From Cryptomeria japonica (taxonomy: Eukaryota > Streptophyta > Pinopsida > Cupressales > Cupressaceae), in NCBI RefSeq assembly GCF_030272615.1, contig NC_081415.1:194106695-194170694 (forward strand): a DNA stretch of 64,000 nucleotides, read 5' to 3'. Of this stretch, positions 45,750-57,428 are shown piece after piece (within the stretch, counting starts at the first letter, position 1; each line of letters starts with the position of its first letter). The notes beneath the pieces are model-generated. The model made no database searches. It had not been told where the DNA came from and worked only from the letters and a program-made list of their open reading frames with translations. The position numbers and the translations under genes were made by a program.

Positions 45750-45754
45750 CAAAT
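45750..45754. repeat. TSD of solo LTR A (CAAAT), left
   Basis: Same five bases as 47006-47010. Confidence 0.85.
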
Positions 45755-47005
45755 TGTAGCGTCCTAAAATTGCGACACTTGCAATTTCGACTGCATTTCG
45801 GTCTTCACGATGGCGACGCAACACGCAACCTGAATGGAGACCCCGAAACTTGCTCACGACACTAAAAACTGCATTTTTCAAGCACCCTGGCCTGAACCTC
45901 CTTTACACTCCGCTGTCCCGGAGGTGGGACCAGAGCACCCAGCGCCCTGGTCCCTCAGGACCAGGGTGCCTAGCGCCCTGGTCCCCCAGGACCATGGTGC
46001 CCAGCGCCCTGGTCCCTGGGTCCTATTTTGGGCCCAGTCTCTTTTGGACTTCGGGTCTTTTTGTTTGCAATTTGGAAATTAACTTTCTTGGTCGGCCTAA
46101 GGTCGGGAAAATCAGTCTATCAGCCCTAATTGACAAGTATATAAACTACATTTTTCTCTCTCATTTGGCATGAAGAGGATATGTGTACAAGCGTGGAAAC
46201 TATACTCAAGCATTCAAGCATTCCTTCTAAGTCTCCATTCAAGGCTAAGTGTTGCATTCAAGACAAGGATTCAACCATTGAAGAGGAGATCACATATTAC
46301 TACTACAACACACAACAATACAACAAACAACAACATCTATACCTTCACACATAAGGATACAAACATCCTTACAACAAGGTATTAGTACTTGTTTTACATT
46401 ACAGACATTTACATTTACAGCACTTGCTCATTTCTTGGTTAATTCCAAAACCAGGGTTTGACCTAAAGGCAAACCCCTAATTCCTAACCCCCCAATCGTC
46501 TTCTCTTTTCTGTGTGTAGGTTGCAGGTACGCGGCTGAAATTGAAGATCTGGAATCCTTGTGCAAAGACGAACAGATCCCCCTTCGTTTCGCGGATTTTT
46601 CGGAGGACCATGGCGCCGGGCGCCATCGTCCCGACAACTTTTGCTCAAATTTGCAGGACAGCGCCGTATCGACATTTTACTGCTAATTCCAGGTCCGCAG
46701 CTTCATACTATATCCCTATCTTAGTTTATAAGCGAATCTTTGTCACTTTCTATGCATTCCTAGCTTAATTCTCTTATCAACATTCTTTACAAAAGAGGGT
46801 AGCCTTGTTGTCTTGACCCTTGAAACTCATTTAGCATCCAATCTTGCATTGTGTGGGATTGGATCTTGTGGGTTTCAACCCCTCTTTTGAATGTAAAGTC
46901 TCTCCCCTAAGTGAAAACCATCAACCCTAGTAACCTCCCTTCTCTCTCCTCGGAGTTGGAAGAGGGGAGAGCAACTAGGGTTCGATCATGATTTTCTGCT
47001 TTACA
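45755..47005 (+). mobile_element. Solo LTR A, gypsy type
   Basis: 1251 bp from TGTAGCGTCC to GCTTTACA, bracketed by CAAAT on both sides. It splits gypsy reverse transcriptase codons that are otherwise continuous. A TATA-like 'gtatataaacta' lies near 46137. Internal GC-rich repeats lie at 45930-46020. A solo LTR forms when the two LTRs of an element recombine and the body is lost. The frames 45834-46768 on either strand are LTR sequence, not genes. Confidence 0.9.
45925..46020. repeat. GC-rich imperfect repeat inside solo LTR A
   Basis: About three copies of 'cagcgccctggtccc', each next to its near-inverse 'aggaccagggtgcc', so the region could fold into hairpins. It is the GC-richest spot of the window. 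Confidence 0.75.
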
Positions 47006-47010
47006 CAAAT

Positions 47011-48090
47011 ATATGTGGCTCATAAATTAGTTCATCGATACTCAAGATAAGATTTATGTTCTTGATTATTTTTTTGTTTAATTCTTAGTAGTCAACACAT
47101 GTATACTCATGGCACCATTCTTTTTCTCACTAATACTACTATAGAGGATAACATACTAGAACTCAGCCCAATGTGGCCCATATCCATTAGCTCCTTTATT
47201 ACATTTTTTATCACTTCCTTGTGGATCTTGGAGTGATAGTAGCAATTGGTTATCACCATATTGTACATATTTCAAACTATAAAGTGTGTTGGAACCCTCA
47301 ATCAAGTGGCATGCTTGGGGAATATCCTAAAAGATATTACTATGGTTGTCCAAAATAGATTGCATGTCAATATGATTAGCATCCTTCTTGTTGATGGATG
47401 ACTATTTTGATGTGATCAAGTAGTAGGCTACCCAAGATACTTGTCCTCTCCTAAAAGATCCTACTCGTTCTTTTAGTAGTAATTAATTAGGGTGATTTAT
47501 TTCAAATAATCTTGATAACTGCTTTCTTTTCTTTACTTTGAATGTTAATTCTATTTATCAGTAATCCCATGATAATTCCCCCAAATATTGTAATCACTAT
47601 ACTCCAAGTACCATGTTGGTATCACTCGATTTGACCACAAAGAAATCCTCACATTGTCAAATAATCTTCATACATTTATTTTTAGTTTCCTAATTCTTTA
47701 TGCACATGTATGGTAAATCCACAATCCATAATCTAATTGAATCCCTTGAAATTATCAACTACTAAGCCCTTTTTTGCCACCAAACCCTCATTTATAAAAT
47801 AATGGGTTTCTCCATTATCAATCAAGATGTTGATCTTTTAGGCTACTAGCACTCTACAAATCCTGAATAGATCTTACCTTTGAGTTCTAGAGGGAGCTCC
47901 AAAAGTTCCTTCACCTTGGTTTTCTCCTTCATCAAGTTCTCTATTTACCTTCTTAGTCTCAATTTATTCTATTTCCTCATTCAACCTAGATTAAATATAG
48001 TTTACATGACCTTTCTCAAGGCATTTCTATCCCGACTCTTATGTTTCTTTACAAAAGAAACAAAGTTTCTTCCTCTGAAGTTCATATTTA
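47011..48090 (-). pseudogene. Gypsy gag end, protease and reverse transcriptase start, decayed
   Basis: On the minus strand, a zinc-knuckle relic near 48080-48030 reads KLCFFCKET followed by SG and KC (family form CFxCKEPWxPGHRC). The protease near 47830-47700 reads ILIDNGETHYFINEGLVAKK, with DNG where DSG is expected. The start of the reverse transcriptase near 47170-47020 includes SEKKNGAMSIHVLTTKN, and a YF-KID motif is formed across the solo LTR. Stops and frameshifts are frequent. The order confirms one gypsy element running through 48.1-40.5 kb. Confidence 0.7.
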
Positions 48091-48099
48091 CCATCTTCA

Positions 48100-49210
48100 T
48101 TTCTTTTTAATGATAGAATAATATTTTGTGTAATTGATTCTCCATTTTGTAACTTCTTTTGGTTTATAGGGGGAGAATTAACATAGGATTTACTCTAAGG
48201 TAAGGAAGACTCCAAGTCAAGTGCCTTTTTGAATTCCTCTTAAAGAGCTAAGGCTCCAAAGCCTTTACCAATCCAATGGCTATGTAAATTATTATATGAA
48301 TAGAACCATGATCCTTTTCTTAGATGCAATAGAAAATTTGACAACTATCATACAAAATCTACCTATTTAGTGTTCCATTGATTCATAGTGTTCTAATTTT
48401 GTGAATTCCCGAAATTTATGGTTTGGATCAATCCTATCAAATCTTTTAATCAAACTTTGGTTGAAATCTTAAAAATCTGTGATGAGAATATGCTCTTATA
48501 TCACTATACCATAGAAATATAGTATTGTAAACTATATACCTTTACAATTTCGCACCAAGTTTGGACTCGCTTTGATGGATGTTCCTAATTCATTTCTAAT
48601 TGTGCTTAGTTTTTGAACTGTTTTTGTAAACCTGGTGTATTCCCCTATTCACAATTCTTTTTGTAGCTCATTTTTGCTAGGAATAAGGTGCTAGGTTCCC
48701 TTGTCCAATAAAATTGAACTCAAAATTTGAAGAATGAAACTTGACTATGCAAATAGCGATAATTTTTCGTTGATCACTTGACCTTCCCCAAAAAGTAAAT
48801 TTGAAAATGTGTAAGTTGCATTCAAATACAAATCCTTTCCTATTTTAAAGTCTAACATCTCTAAGGCTCATGATTGCATTCAAAAACACATTCAATATAG
48901 CAATTCATGTTCTGATTCACACTCAAGGAGAAAAACATAAAGCTTTCAAGCATACAAATTTGTTACAATAATCATGATCAAATATATTATGTTTATCCAT
49001 GATAAAATCATGCATAAACATTTTGTATGACTTCATTCTATCAATAAAAAACCTTGTGTCAGATTCAATGCGAAGGGTTACATACTTGAGGTAACATTTG
49101 TTAATTCAACATTTTCATTATTGTTTACCCTTTGTCCTCCCTAGCACACACACTCTTTTTCATCATCATAATTATTGTGGAGGTGGGAGCCAACACAAAT
49201 TTTGACTTAG
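48100..49210 (-). other. Probable gypsy gag and leader region, unreadable
   Basis: It lies where gag is expected upstream of the zinc knuckle. The sequence is decayed and no domain could be read confidently. No other gene, RNA or repeat is seen. Confidence 0.35.
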
Positions 49211-50172
49211 GCAAGCTTTAATACAACACAACTCTTTTTCCCTATTTTTCATGTGTATAGGTTCAAATATGACAAAACTAGTACAAGAGTGTAGTGAAGA
49301 CTATTATAGGTTGCAATAGATTTTGAGCAAGTGAAAAAGATCTAACTAATTCACTAGGTACCTTTGTCTTGTTGTTCTAGGTTGATCTTTTGAGAGACAA
49401 CATTTCAGAACCTCCTTATTGAATTCCAACGCACCTCTATTAGTTTTAGGCACTTTCATACAAGGCCACCCAACACCCATGTCTAACACTTTTTGCTCCA
49501 ATTTTCATATCCAAGTTCCTCTCTATATGTCTCTTCCAAATCTAGCTTATTAGCTTTCTATTATTTATGTGATCTAATATTATTGTTGAAATTTATCATT
49601 TTTCTATCATTAACCTTAGATCTCATACACACACTTCGTTGCAAGATTTACGTTGTTGGTCTCCTTGTATTGTGTAGTGTAGTGCTTGGGTTTGTGACAT
49701 GGCTTAATCGTCTCCCGTGGATTCATTAAATCTCATAGTTGTTTCGAGCATTAGCATGTTGATATTTTGGTGCAACAAAAAATGTTTCTAACAAGTGGTA
49801 TCAGAGCCTAGGTCATAGGTTCAAACCCCCCGCTTACACTGGAGGGGATTGTTGCAAGGTGTGCATGCTTAGTCTCCTTGTGTTGTGTAGTGTAGTGATC
49901 AGGTCTTTGACATGGCTTAATCGTGTCCCATGAATTCATTAAATCTTGCAGTTGTATTAGGCATTAACATGCTGATCTTTTGGTGCAACAACAACCGTGT
50001 TTCTAACACACTTCACAATCTCAACTCCCTTGCAACAAAGGAACAAAATTCCAACATTTAAATCTTCTACAAGGATTATAGTTGAACCTATTCTTGTTCC
50101 AATGTTATGTACTAGAAACTTGAGATCTTGCTTTGATATCATAGGCCTAGGATCTCATTTGCATCCATATCA
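49211..50172. repeat. ~960-bp tandem duplication, copy 1
   Basis: It matches 50173-51117 over its length, for example 'taggttcaaatatgacaa', 'gagagacaacattt', 'cttccaaatctagcttatta' and 'catccatatcaagtaccacc'. Each copy contains a TRIM element. Short plus-strand frames (49493-49729, 49997-50275) come from the repeat. Confidence 0.85.
49637..50008 (+). mobile_element. TRIM (terminal-repeat retrotransposon in miniature), copy 1
   Basis: 372 bp: LTRs of 157 bp (49637-49793) and 159 bp (49850-50008), from TGTTGCAAGG (first base changed to C in the left LTR) to TTTCTAACA. Between them, 56 bp hold a perfect initiator-Met primer site TGGTATCAGAGCC (49796-49808) and a purine tract GGAGGGGA before the second LTR. 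The TSD CACTT flanks it exactly (49632-49636, 50009-50013). There is no coding capacity; it needs enzymes from another element. Confidence 0.9.
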
Positions 50173-51117
50173 AGTACCACCCTATACAACACATCTCTTC
50201 TTCACTATTTTTCATATGTGTAGGTTCAAATATGACAACAGAAGTGGTACAAGAATACAAAGAATATTTTTATAGGTTGCAATAGATTTTGAAAAAGTGA
50301 AAAAGATTAGACTAATTCACTAGGTGCCCTTGTCTTGTTGTTATAGGTTGTTCTTTTGAGAGACAACATTTTAGGGCCTCCTTATTGAATTCCAACTCAC
50401 CTCTATTAGTTTTGGGCACTTTCATACTAGGGTACCCAACACCCATGTTTTACACTTTTTGCTCCAACAAGTTCCTCTCTGTATCTATCTTCCAAATCTA
50501 GCTTATTATTTTTTCTTTTCTTTATGTAATATAGTATTATTGTTGAAATTTATCATTTTACTATCATTAACCTTAGATCTCATACACACACGTTGTTGCA
50601 AGGTGTGTGTTGTTGGTCTCCACGTGTTGTGTAATGCAATGCTCAGGTTTGTGACATGACATTAAATCTATTGATTGCATTTGGCATTAATAGGTTGATC
50701 TTTTGGTGTAACGACAACCATGTTTATAACAAGTGGTATCATAGCCTAGTTCAGGGGTTCAAACCCCTCACTTGCACTAGGGGGGATTGTTGCAAGGTTT
50801 GTGCCCTTGGTCTCCTTGTGTTGTGCAACACAGTGCTCAGGTTTGTGACATCTCTTAACTGCCTCCCATGGATTCATCAAATCTCACGGTTGTATCAAGC
50901 ATTAACAAGTCAATCTTTTGGTGCAACAACAACAGTGTTTCTAACACACTTCACAATCTCAACTTCATTGCAACAAAGGAACAAAATTCCAACATTCAAA
51001 TCTCCTATAAGGAATGTAGTTGAACCTATTCATATTCTAATATTATGTACTGGAAACTGAGATCTTAGTTTGAATTTGTAGGCTAGGATCTCATTTGCAT
51101 CCATATCAAGTACCACC
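50173..51117. repeat. ~960-bp tandem duplication, copy 2
   Basis: Head-to-tail with copy 1. The TRIM is at the same internal position, so the TRIM inserted before the duplication. The frames 50459-51060 are repeat sequence. Confidence 0.85.
50594..50946 (+). mobile_element. TRIM, copy 2 (co-duplicated)
   Basis: LTRs 50594-50731 (138 bp, with an internal deletion) and 50788-50946 (159 bp). The primer site TGGTATCATAGCC has one change, and the purine tract is AGGGGGGA. Flanks are CACGT and CACTT, that is, the same TSD with one mutation. Confidence 0.85.
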
Positions 51118-51254
51118 ATTCATGGGCTAACCCTTTCAAATGGAAAGAAGAAAACTTGATGCCTTCTTATTCATACATTAAATTTAGAGACAAATACGTA
51201 TTTATTTTTTGGATTTAAGCACGAGATTAACACTTTCATGTCCATCAAACATAG
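51118..51254. other. Host (gypsy leader) sequence
   Basis: Short interval between the duplication and solo LTR B. No feature is seen. It continues at 60693 on the far side of solo LTR B. Confidence 0.4.
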
Positions 51255-52017
51255 GTATGTGTAGACTTATAAAAATGACCATATTCCTAAATGAATATTT
51301 AATGTTCATTTTATTCTCATTCCTCTATTTAATTAAGTAAATTATTCAATTTATTTAGTTAAATTCACTTAAGCCCTTTTTGCATCATTTAATTGAATAA
51401 ATCATTTTATTTAATTAAAACCCTTCTCTCTACTTTTTTACTAAATTCACATTTAATTAAATAGTTTACCCCAATTAAATAAATCTAATTTATTTAAAAT
51501 CCCCAACTTGCAACCAAATCGAAATAAAGCAATTTATTTTAATTAATTCTATTTTCCCTCACCCACTTGCATTTTCCTACATCTCCCACTTGCCTCCTAA
51601 CCATATTCCTAATTTCTTCTAGAATCCATCTAATCCTAATCAATTAACCGAAACCCATCCATTATCCCCTTTCCCTAAATTTGAGGAGGTCACTTCTCAA
51701 ATTTGGAGTAAAGTTTTCGAAAGGCATTGAAGCCTTTATCCATTCAACAAGCTAACTTGTTGAATGCCCCCAAATTTGGAAGGACTCTTACAAATTTGTC
51801 CCCAAAGTCTTCAAACCATTAATGGTTAACTAACCCTTAGTGGCATGGTTAGAGACTTTTTGCCTAACTAAACCTCCATCTAACCCAAGGGTCTCATCAA
51901 GCATTTATTGCTTTGACCATGGTTATTCCTTTAACCTTTTCACAAGAGTTTACCCCTTGGGTAAAAGCTTTATCCAATGGATAACCCTAACCTAACCTTA
52001 ACCCTTACCTCCTAGGG

Positions 52018-52022
52018 TAACC
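52018..52022. repeat. TSD of nested LTR element (TAACC), left
   Basis: Exact match to 60005-60009. Confidence 0.9.
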
Positions 52023-53183
52023 TGTTAGGCCCAATATAGAAAGCTAATGTACTAAGAGGGGAGGGGTGAATCAGTGCTTCAAATCTTTTCTTGAATAATA
52101 ACTTTACTGTGATGCATAAATCGAATAGTGCATTAACATAAAATAAAGTTAAAACAAATAGATAACAATCATACATGATTCACTCCATAACACATATATT
52201 TTGGTTACGCAGAAACTCTTGGTTAGAGAGAAAAACTGCAGTGGGGATGGCACCCACAACTTCACTACTGCAATAATAAAGGTGCTCGGTTAGAGCTACA
52301 TGTTTAGCTATTTCTGATAGCTTACCCTACTAGGAGTATCAAGATTTGTTAGATCTACCTTGCTAAAGGATTTTACAACATTTAATCTGAATGTTGCACC
52401 TGGTTAGAGGCTTTACAATTTATAGACTTGGTTAGAGTCTTTTACCCTATTAAACGTTTCTCTTTCAACTTCACAATATTACAATGAAATCATTACAAAT
52501 ATCTGCAACTTTACATCTGAAATGTTATAGCAGATTCTATGTGCTCAGAATAAGATTATCTTGCTTATAGCATACCTCGGTAACCCATATAGTAACTCGG
52601 TAAACCCTTCTGTTTACACTGTTCTTTGACCATTCTCTGAAAACCTTCTCGGTGACCTTTGTGTCTCTGTAACAGTCTTCCTTCATACATACATGCACAC
52701 ACCTTGCTCTGAACTCATGTTGTATAAATAGATCTCTTAAAATGGTGATCCAATTCATTGCTTCAATCTTACAAACAAGATTTATCGAATGAATAACTAA
52801 ACAAAATATTTCATTGGTTAGATTGATCTCAAAATCATACACAATCTTCTGGTGCAATTTCCAATGTAATAACAGTTAGATGTGCCTCGATCTTGTAACA
52901 TGTTTTCATATGCATGTCCAGGTTCAATGCATCTAGTAACACGTTTCACTCAGTGAATATCAACTCGGTGTGTCATCTTTACTGCTCGGTAGTCTCAAAA
53001 AGATACTCGGTAGACAGCTCGGTGTATACTATGTTTTGTAACTGCTTTCTTTTGTAACCGACTAGACTGTGCATACCGACTTCTCTATGTGTACCGACTG
53101 CATGATTCGGTAGTACTAACCGACTAGAATATATAGTATGACTTTGAATATAAAAACTAATGGCAACTTGATAAGTAGTAACA
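52023..53183 (-). repeat. 3' LTR of the non-autonomous element
   Basis: 1161 bp; on the minus strand it starts TGTTACTACT and ends GGGCCTAACA. The small frame 52537-52857 is LTR sequence. Confidence 0.9.
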
Positions 53184-53195
53184 ATCTCCCCTTTT
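53184..53195 (-). other. Polypurine tract of the non-autonomous element
   Basis: The minus strand reads AAAAGGGGAGAT directly before TGTTACT, parallel to AAAGGGGGAGAT before TGTTGG in the Copia element. Confidence 0.85.
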
Positions 53196-53527
53196 GACAT
53201 TAGTTGAGATGTTTGACAAAAACTACTTTCAAAGTCATAACTCAAAAATTTATATACTTGCAAAATGACTATAAATGACAATATATACAATAGTCAATGA
53301 AATAGTATATTCAGATATACTCCCCTTATCATTATTCTGTACATAACTCTGATTTTGCATGCTTGGTTCTATGCTTGTGTGCTCTGCTTACTCTACATAC
53401 TCTGCTCGGTATACTCCCCGTTATATAATACTCAAAACTGTATTATCAAAACTGTATCACTCCCTAAATATAGTATATTACTCCCCTTATGTAGTATTAC
53501 TCCCCTTTTTTGACAAACATCAAAAAC

Positions 53528-56500
53528 TTAATTTCCATCCGGGGGTGGTAATTGATCAAAAATAGATTTATACTTCTTCCGGGCGTCGGTGAGTGCGACT
53601 GAGAGTGCATCCTTTACACTTTCCATTAAAGAATTTTGTGCTTGAATATCAGCCAATAGTGATATTAAGCCATCAAGAGTGCTTCCCTCTTGTGTAGTTG
53701 ATAGGTGTGTAACTCGGTTGATTTGTTCTTGAACTGATGAGAGATGAGGAAGGAATAATGTCTGGAGGGTCATTATATCCATCCTGATCTTATGCTTTTC
53801 ATTTTTGAGTTCTAACTGTTGAGCCATGAGCTGTTGAAGCTTGGTATAAAAATTCTAAACTGAATTAGGCTCTATGGTCAACTTAGTTGAGAGATCGGTG
53901 ATCTCTTTCTTGATTGCATCAGTTTTATTCTTGATATCTTTAATGAATAAGGAAAATGTACAAAGTTTCTAAAATAAATAAAGAATATGCTTGAGTTGAG
54001 GGGACAACTCAACAATGAATTTGACAAGCTTGACTTTTCCTATAGCTAGAGCTTTTTGTACTTCTTCTATCATTTTAGCAGTAAACTCTTTATCTTTTAG
54101 CTTGCTCAAGTACTCAGATGCATCAACTCCAGATGTTTCTATTTGATTAAGGAGTTCATCCAGTTGAATGTGGATGGCTGCATCGGTTGACACTGTAGTT
54201 GATGGTAGCATTTCTGTTAGCAGTGTCTTCACCTTCTGTAGTACTTTATTCTTCTTTTGAATGGCCAGTTGTTTTTCTTGTTCAGCCTTTGCTTTGCATA
54301 GTTCACCGAAATCAATAAGTGCTTGCCCCTTTAATTTTGAAATATCCACATTGGGCAACACTATCGGTTTAGTTAAATCAACTTTAAAACTATGCTTTTT
54401 CACTTTCTTCTCGTTACCTTTGGTTGGTTGTACCAAGACAATTGCTTGTGAGGCTTGCTGACCCTCGGTAGGTTGCTTGGTAGAGGCAACACTTTGGTCG
54501 ATTCCTGTAGCCGTTGTGGTGTCCTTGGGTGTCTCGATACTGGGGGTCTCGGTTGTAACATTTTCAGTGCTTGACAGTGCTTGAGAGGTCTGATCTTTAG
54601 TTGTACCTTCTGCTACTTCAAACTTGTGACCTTCGGTGCCTTGTGTTGTATCTTTAGGAGCTTCGATAGAGATAGGTGGCTTGACTGGTGAATAAGGTTG
54701 AACTTGTACTATCACAAATTCACTAGATACAAGTTTTGCATAGGTAGTGCCTTCTATCATTTCCTGCTCCGGTGCTTCTGCATCCATGACATCTTCACCA
54801 ATTTGAATAGTGTCAGCTGGGTCTTGCTTGGTAGCATCAGGACCTTGCTCAGTGACATCAGGATCTTGCTTGGTGACATCAACAATTTCAACTTGAGATT
54901 GTTCACCGACATCTTTTAGTTTGAAGATTTCCTGCCACTTTGCTTTTGTGTCATTTTCTACATCAATATATAGCCCATTCATCAATTTCAAGGCTCTTTG
55001 TTTGACAAGAAATTTAGAATTGTAGGTTGTCAAATGCTCCTTTATTTCTGCTACAGACATATTAGGAAATAGATGGACTAGACTTCGTTTTCTAATTTGT
55101 TTCTCTGAGTCCATTGCATATTTCCACCTGTTATCAATATGTAAGTACAATTCACTCGGAAGTGACTTTACTAGTTCTAATGGAGCTAGCCGAAACTTTA
55201 GAAGTGTGCAAATGATAGCTTCTTCAATTTGTCGCTTCTCATCATTATTCCTAGTCTCATACTTGACATGTCTAATTCCTGCAAATCCACCATATTCTTT
55301 GAGATTGGCACAAAAGTTTTCAACACTATGAATATTTACCTTCTGCTTTTTACAATCTGGAATTTGTTGGCATCTTTGGATTCTGTATCATTAGACTCTT
55401 TTGCCAAAATGAGTCTCTGAGTAGATTTCATGTAGGTTTTGGTTACCTTGGGAACAGTAACACTCTTTTGTTTCTTACTCAGTGATGTAGTTGATGCTCT
55501 AGTGTTGGGTCTCTTTGTTGGTGGAGTCGATAGAGCCTTTGTAGTGTCCAGTTTCTTTCTTTTCAAAACTTTACCCTTAGGCAACTCGGTACTCAATGTT
55601 ATTGCTGCCTCTTGAGCTTTTGATTCCTCTTTGGTAATGGCAAGAGTGCCTTTGATAGGTGTAGAGGAGGATTCTTCTCCAAATTTCTCAGATAAAACCT
55701 TTATCATCTTTGTAGCCTTTCTTGTAGCTTTAGGTACTACAATGCTCATTTTCACCTTTTCCTTAACTTCTTCATAAGTTCCATATCTTAGTTCAGTAGC
55801 ATGCCTCGGCAGTGTAAGCTATGCATCAATTTGTTGTTGTGTAATATTATAGTCAATCTCATAACCCATTGGTGGCAAAGATTGAGTCCTAGGTTCTACA
55901 ACATTCACATAGCAGTAATCGGTGTCTACCTCACAACATATATCATCCTTATATTTCTCTACCAACTATGGTGGAATCTTGTACCTGTTGTGCATCTTCT
56001 CTTGAAATTTGCTGAAGTAGTCATCCACGATATCATTAAAATTATTTCCCAATCTCTTGATAAAGTCATTAATTTGATGGGTGATAGGTCGGTGTAGCTC
56101 CCAAACTACTTTATCGACTGAGGGAAAGAACTTCTCAAAGTAGAAAAACATGTATACAAGAAGTGAACTGAACTTCAATGTATTTGCCGAGTTATTCTTT
56201 TTCGGTTTTCTTATTGTGTTTAGGTTCTCAAACAAGTTTTTCAATAGTTTCACATAAATCTACTTTCATTCCCTTTTTCACTATTTTATAGGCTAAGTCA
56301 ACTGCTGCACAGGGCACACTGTTTTCCCTTGCTGATTGGAAGAAACAGTAACCAATCACTCTAATTGCAAATTTAAGTTATGCATCAGTGACATTATTAA
56401 GTTTCAATCCTCGGTAATCAGATTCTACTCTAGTTAAACTGATTAACTCCTTCTGTGATATCATTTTCTGTGCTCGTGCATGGTCATAGATAGGATACCC

Positions 56501-56908
56501 GGTGATCACATGAATGATTTCCTTAGTGATTTTGAATGGTTGCTCTTCTAGCCACATAAAATCATCATGAACTCTGCTTAAAACAAACTTAACCCACTGG
56601 GGTTTGAATACACGAGGATAGGCTAGGGCTTCAGTTAATCCCTTGATTTTGATATGCTCATACTTGCTATCCATTTTTCTATCGGTACATAGCTCATCAT
56701 ATGTGTCACTAATCTCAACATGACTGAGTTCTTCAACACGACATTTGGTGAATAATCTAACATCTTCGACTAACAAGACTCGATCTGGGATGAGTGAAAA
56801 GGCAATTTTGTCATCTAGTTCAGAGGCAACTTTAGGAGTCAAAGTGTATTTCAGAGATGGCTTCTCCACATTCTTGACAACTATGGGATCTTGGATCTTA
56901 GGTGCCAT
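53528..56908 (-). pseudogene. Large unknown ORF in the place of pol, decayed
   Basis: The ATG at 56908 (MAPKIQDPIVVKN) begins a coding region of about 1127 codons. It is broken by two frameshifts (near 56300 and 55250) and several stops. The N-terminal ~300 residues look folded (FKITKEIIHVITGYPIYD near 56520; LVYMFFYFEKFFPSVDKVVW near 56150). The middle is Lys/Thr/Ser-rich (55755-55336) with basic clusters. It also holds imperfect heptapeptide repeats (DVTKQDP, DVTEQGP, DATKQDP, near 54880-54820). The C-terminal part (54350-53528) is helical and charged. No catalytic motif is visible. The architecture resembles LINE ORF3 and the 9571-6308 ORF. It may be a nucleic-acid-binding or structural partner of the Gag-like protein; the function is unknown. 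Confidence 0.65.
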
Positions 56909-57428
56909 TTGCAAATTCCAGATAAAATTTAGCAAACTATCCTTAGGGTTTGATGGTTTACAAATGGCAGATGTTTCACACTCGGCAAATAATAGCAATT
57001 TGACAAGATCGAAAAACCAGTGTAGCAGTGATGAGATTTGATGTAAATACCTTGGATTCGCTTTGAATAAAGTTTTGATTGCCTTGATTCACTCTACTCT
57101 GCTCTCTTGAAAAATTTAGTGAATGAAAATGACCGCGAAAATACCTTTAAGTACACAAAATACCTTATCAGGTTCCGTGCAGGTTAGGTCAAAACATTAA
57201 ATGCACTCAATTTACCTTTAACCGATTTCCTCTCTTTTCTTTTGTTTTAACCGAGTAACCAAATTTCCTTGTTTACTGACTTGACAGGTTTTCTGTAAAG
57301 TACTTTTGATAGAATTTCAAACTTACTAATGCATCTTAACTATGCAGATTTTGAATTTTGTACATAATAGAATAGGAACTGTTATGATTTAACCTTTAGA
57401 GAATGCAGTCCCTTCATACCTTTGCTGA

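Noticed and set aside
45834-46173. Overlapping ORFs in the GC-rich region
   Set aside because: They lie wholly inside solo LTR A, which has a clean TSD; open frames are due to high GC content.
49796-49830. Possible tRNA gene (GGTTCAAACCC next to TGGTATCAGAGCC)
   Set aside because: There is no A-box or cloverleaf; the first motif is the primer site of a TRIM between two LTRs.
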